From Pseudomonadota bacterium (lineage in GTDB: Bacteria; Pseudomonadota; Alphaproteobacteria; Rhizobiales; Rhizobiaceae): DNA of 5,768 nt. Shown here piece by piece: positions 5,605-5,768 of the stretch. The stretch's first letter is position 1. Each line of letters starts with the position of its first letter. Location: NCBI GenBank assembly GCA_023428515.1, contig JAEYXI010000219.1, positions 1 to 5,768 of the forward strand, given 5' to 3'. A program made the translations under genes and the position numbers. The notes beneath the pieces are model-generated. The model was not told where the DNA came from, made no database searches, and saw nothing but the letters and a program-made list of their open reading frames with translations.

Positions 5605-5768
5605 ATGAATCGCGGCCCGCCTCGGCTCGACAAGGAGAATTACGGGAACTGGTCCCCGACCAGCCAGAGGCGAACGAGCGTTTCGATGAACAGCAAGCGG
5701 TCCTACCTCGACGCAGTCAATGCCGGCCGGCAGAGGCGATCCTACGCATCGCTGGAGCAGCTCAACCG
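5605..5768 (+). CDS. N-terminal fragment of a probable PodJ-like/SEL1-repeat polar protein
   Basis: The frame is open from just after the TGA at 5578-5580 to the window edge. Two starts are possible: ATG 5605 (MNRGPPRLDKENYGNWSP...) or ATG 5686 (MNSKRSYLDAVNAGRQRR...). The 27 codons between them have about 80 percent G/C at third positions, clearly above positions 1 and 2, so the upstream start is preferred. Neither start has a strong ribosome binding site at ideal spacing. The later part (NAGRQRRSYASLEQLNR) is basic and then heads into what looks like a coiled coil. It resembles, from memory, the beginnings of the large rhizobial PodJ-like proteins with coiled coils and SEL1 repeats that act in cell polarity. 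The fatty-acid gene neighbours fit the remembered podJ1 locus of S. meliloti. With only 54 residues visible, the product call is tentative, although the presence of a gene is fairly sure. Confidence 0.6.
   Translation, partial: MNRGPPRLDKENYGNWSPTSQRRTSVSMNSKRSYLDAVNAGRQRRSYASLEQLN

Overview
The window looks like chromosomal DNA of a GC-rich alphaproteobacterium, most likely of the order Hyphomicrobiales (Rhizobium/Mesorhizobium relatives). Four things suggest this: the strong G/C preference at third codon positions, the fatty-acid gene set, the MerR regulator of the LiuR kind, and the start of a protein resembling the rhizobial PodJ-like polar proteins. From memory, Sinorhizobium meliloti has podJ1 next to acyl-CoA dehydrogenase, thiolase and 3-hydroxyacyl-CoA dehydrogenase genes, which is close to the order here. 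That recollection was not checked.

Layout. Positions 1-4496 hold a tight minus-strand operon, read right to left. It contains a 597-residue acyl-CoA dehydrogenase with a C-terminal extension (4496-2703), a 389-residue LCAD-like acyl-CoA dehydrogenase (2698-1529), a thiolase (1504-296), and the first 92 codons of a FadB/FadJ-type enoyl-CoA hydratase/3-hydroxyacyl-CoA dehydrogenase (276-1, running off the edge). Gaps between genes are 4, 24 and 19 bases. Positions 4497-4747 are a control region with a near-perfect 32-bp palindrome carrying a TTGACG promoter element, and a strong intrinsic terminator for the gene upstream. Positions 5209-4748 encode a small, cysteine-free MerR-family regulator. 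Positions 5210-5604 are a divergent intergenic region with a candidate merR promoter, a second palindrome, and TTAA-type repeats facing the next gene. From about 5605 a plus-strand gene begins and runs off the right edge.

How it works together. The two dehydrogenases would carry out the first, FAD-dependent step of beta-oxidation on different acyl-CoAs. The FadB/FadJ-type protein would carry out hydration and the NAD-dependent oxidation, and the thiolase would release acetyl-CoA. The MerR protein, encoded immediately upstream in the same direction but separated by a terminator, is the obvious candidate to bind the 32-bp palindrome and control the operon in response to an acyl-CoA. The plus-strand gene seems unrelated to this pathway and is probably a conserved neighbour.

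No mobile element, CRISPR array, tRNA or rRNA gene was seen, and no clearly new biological system is present. The points of most interest are the operator/regulator pair, the two dehydrogenases with their catalytic bases at different positions, and the possible CtrA-type site before the polar-protein gene.
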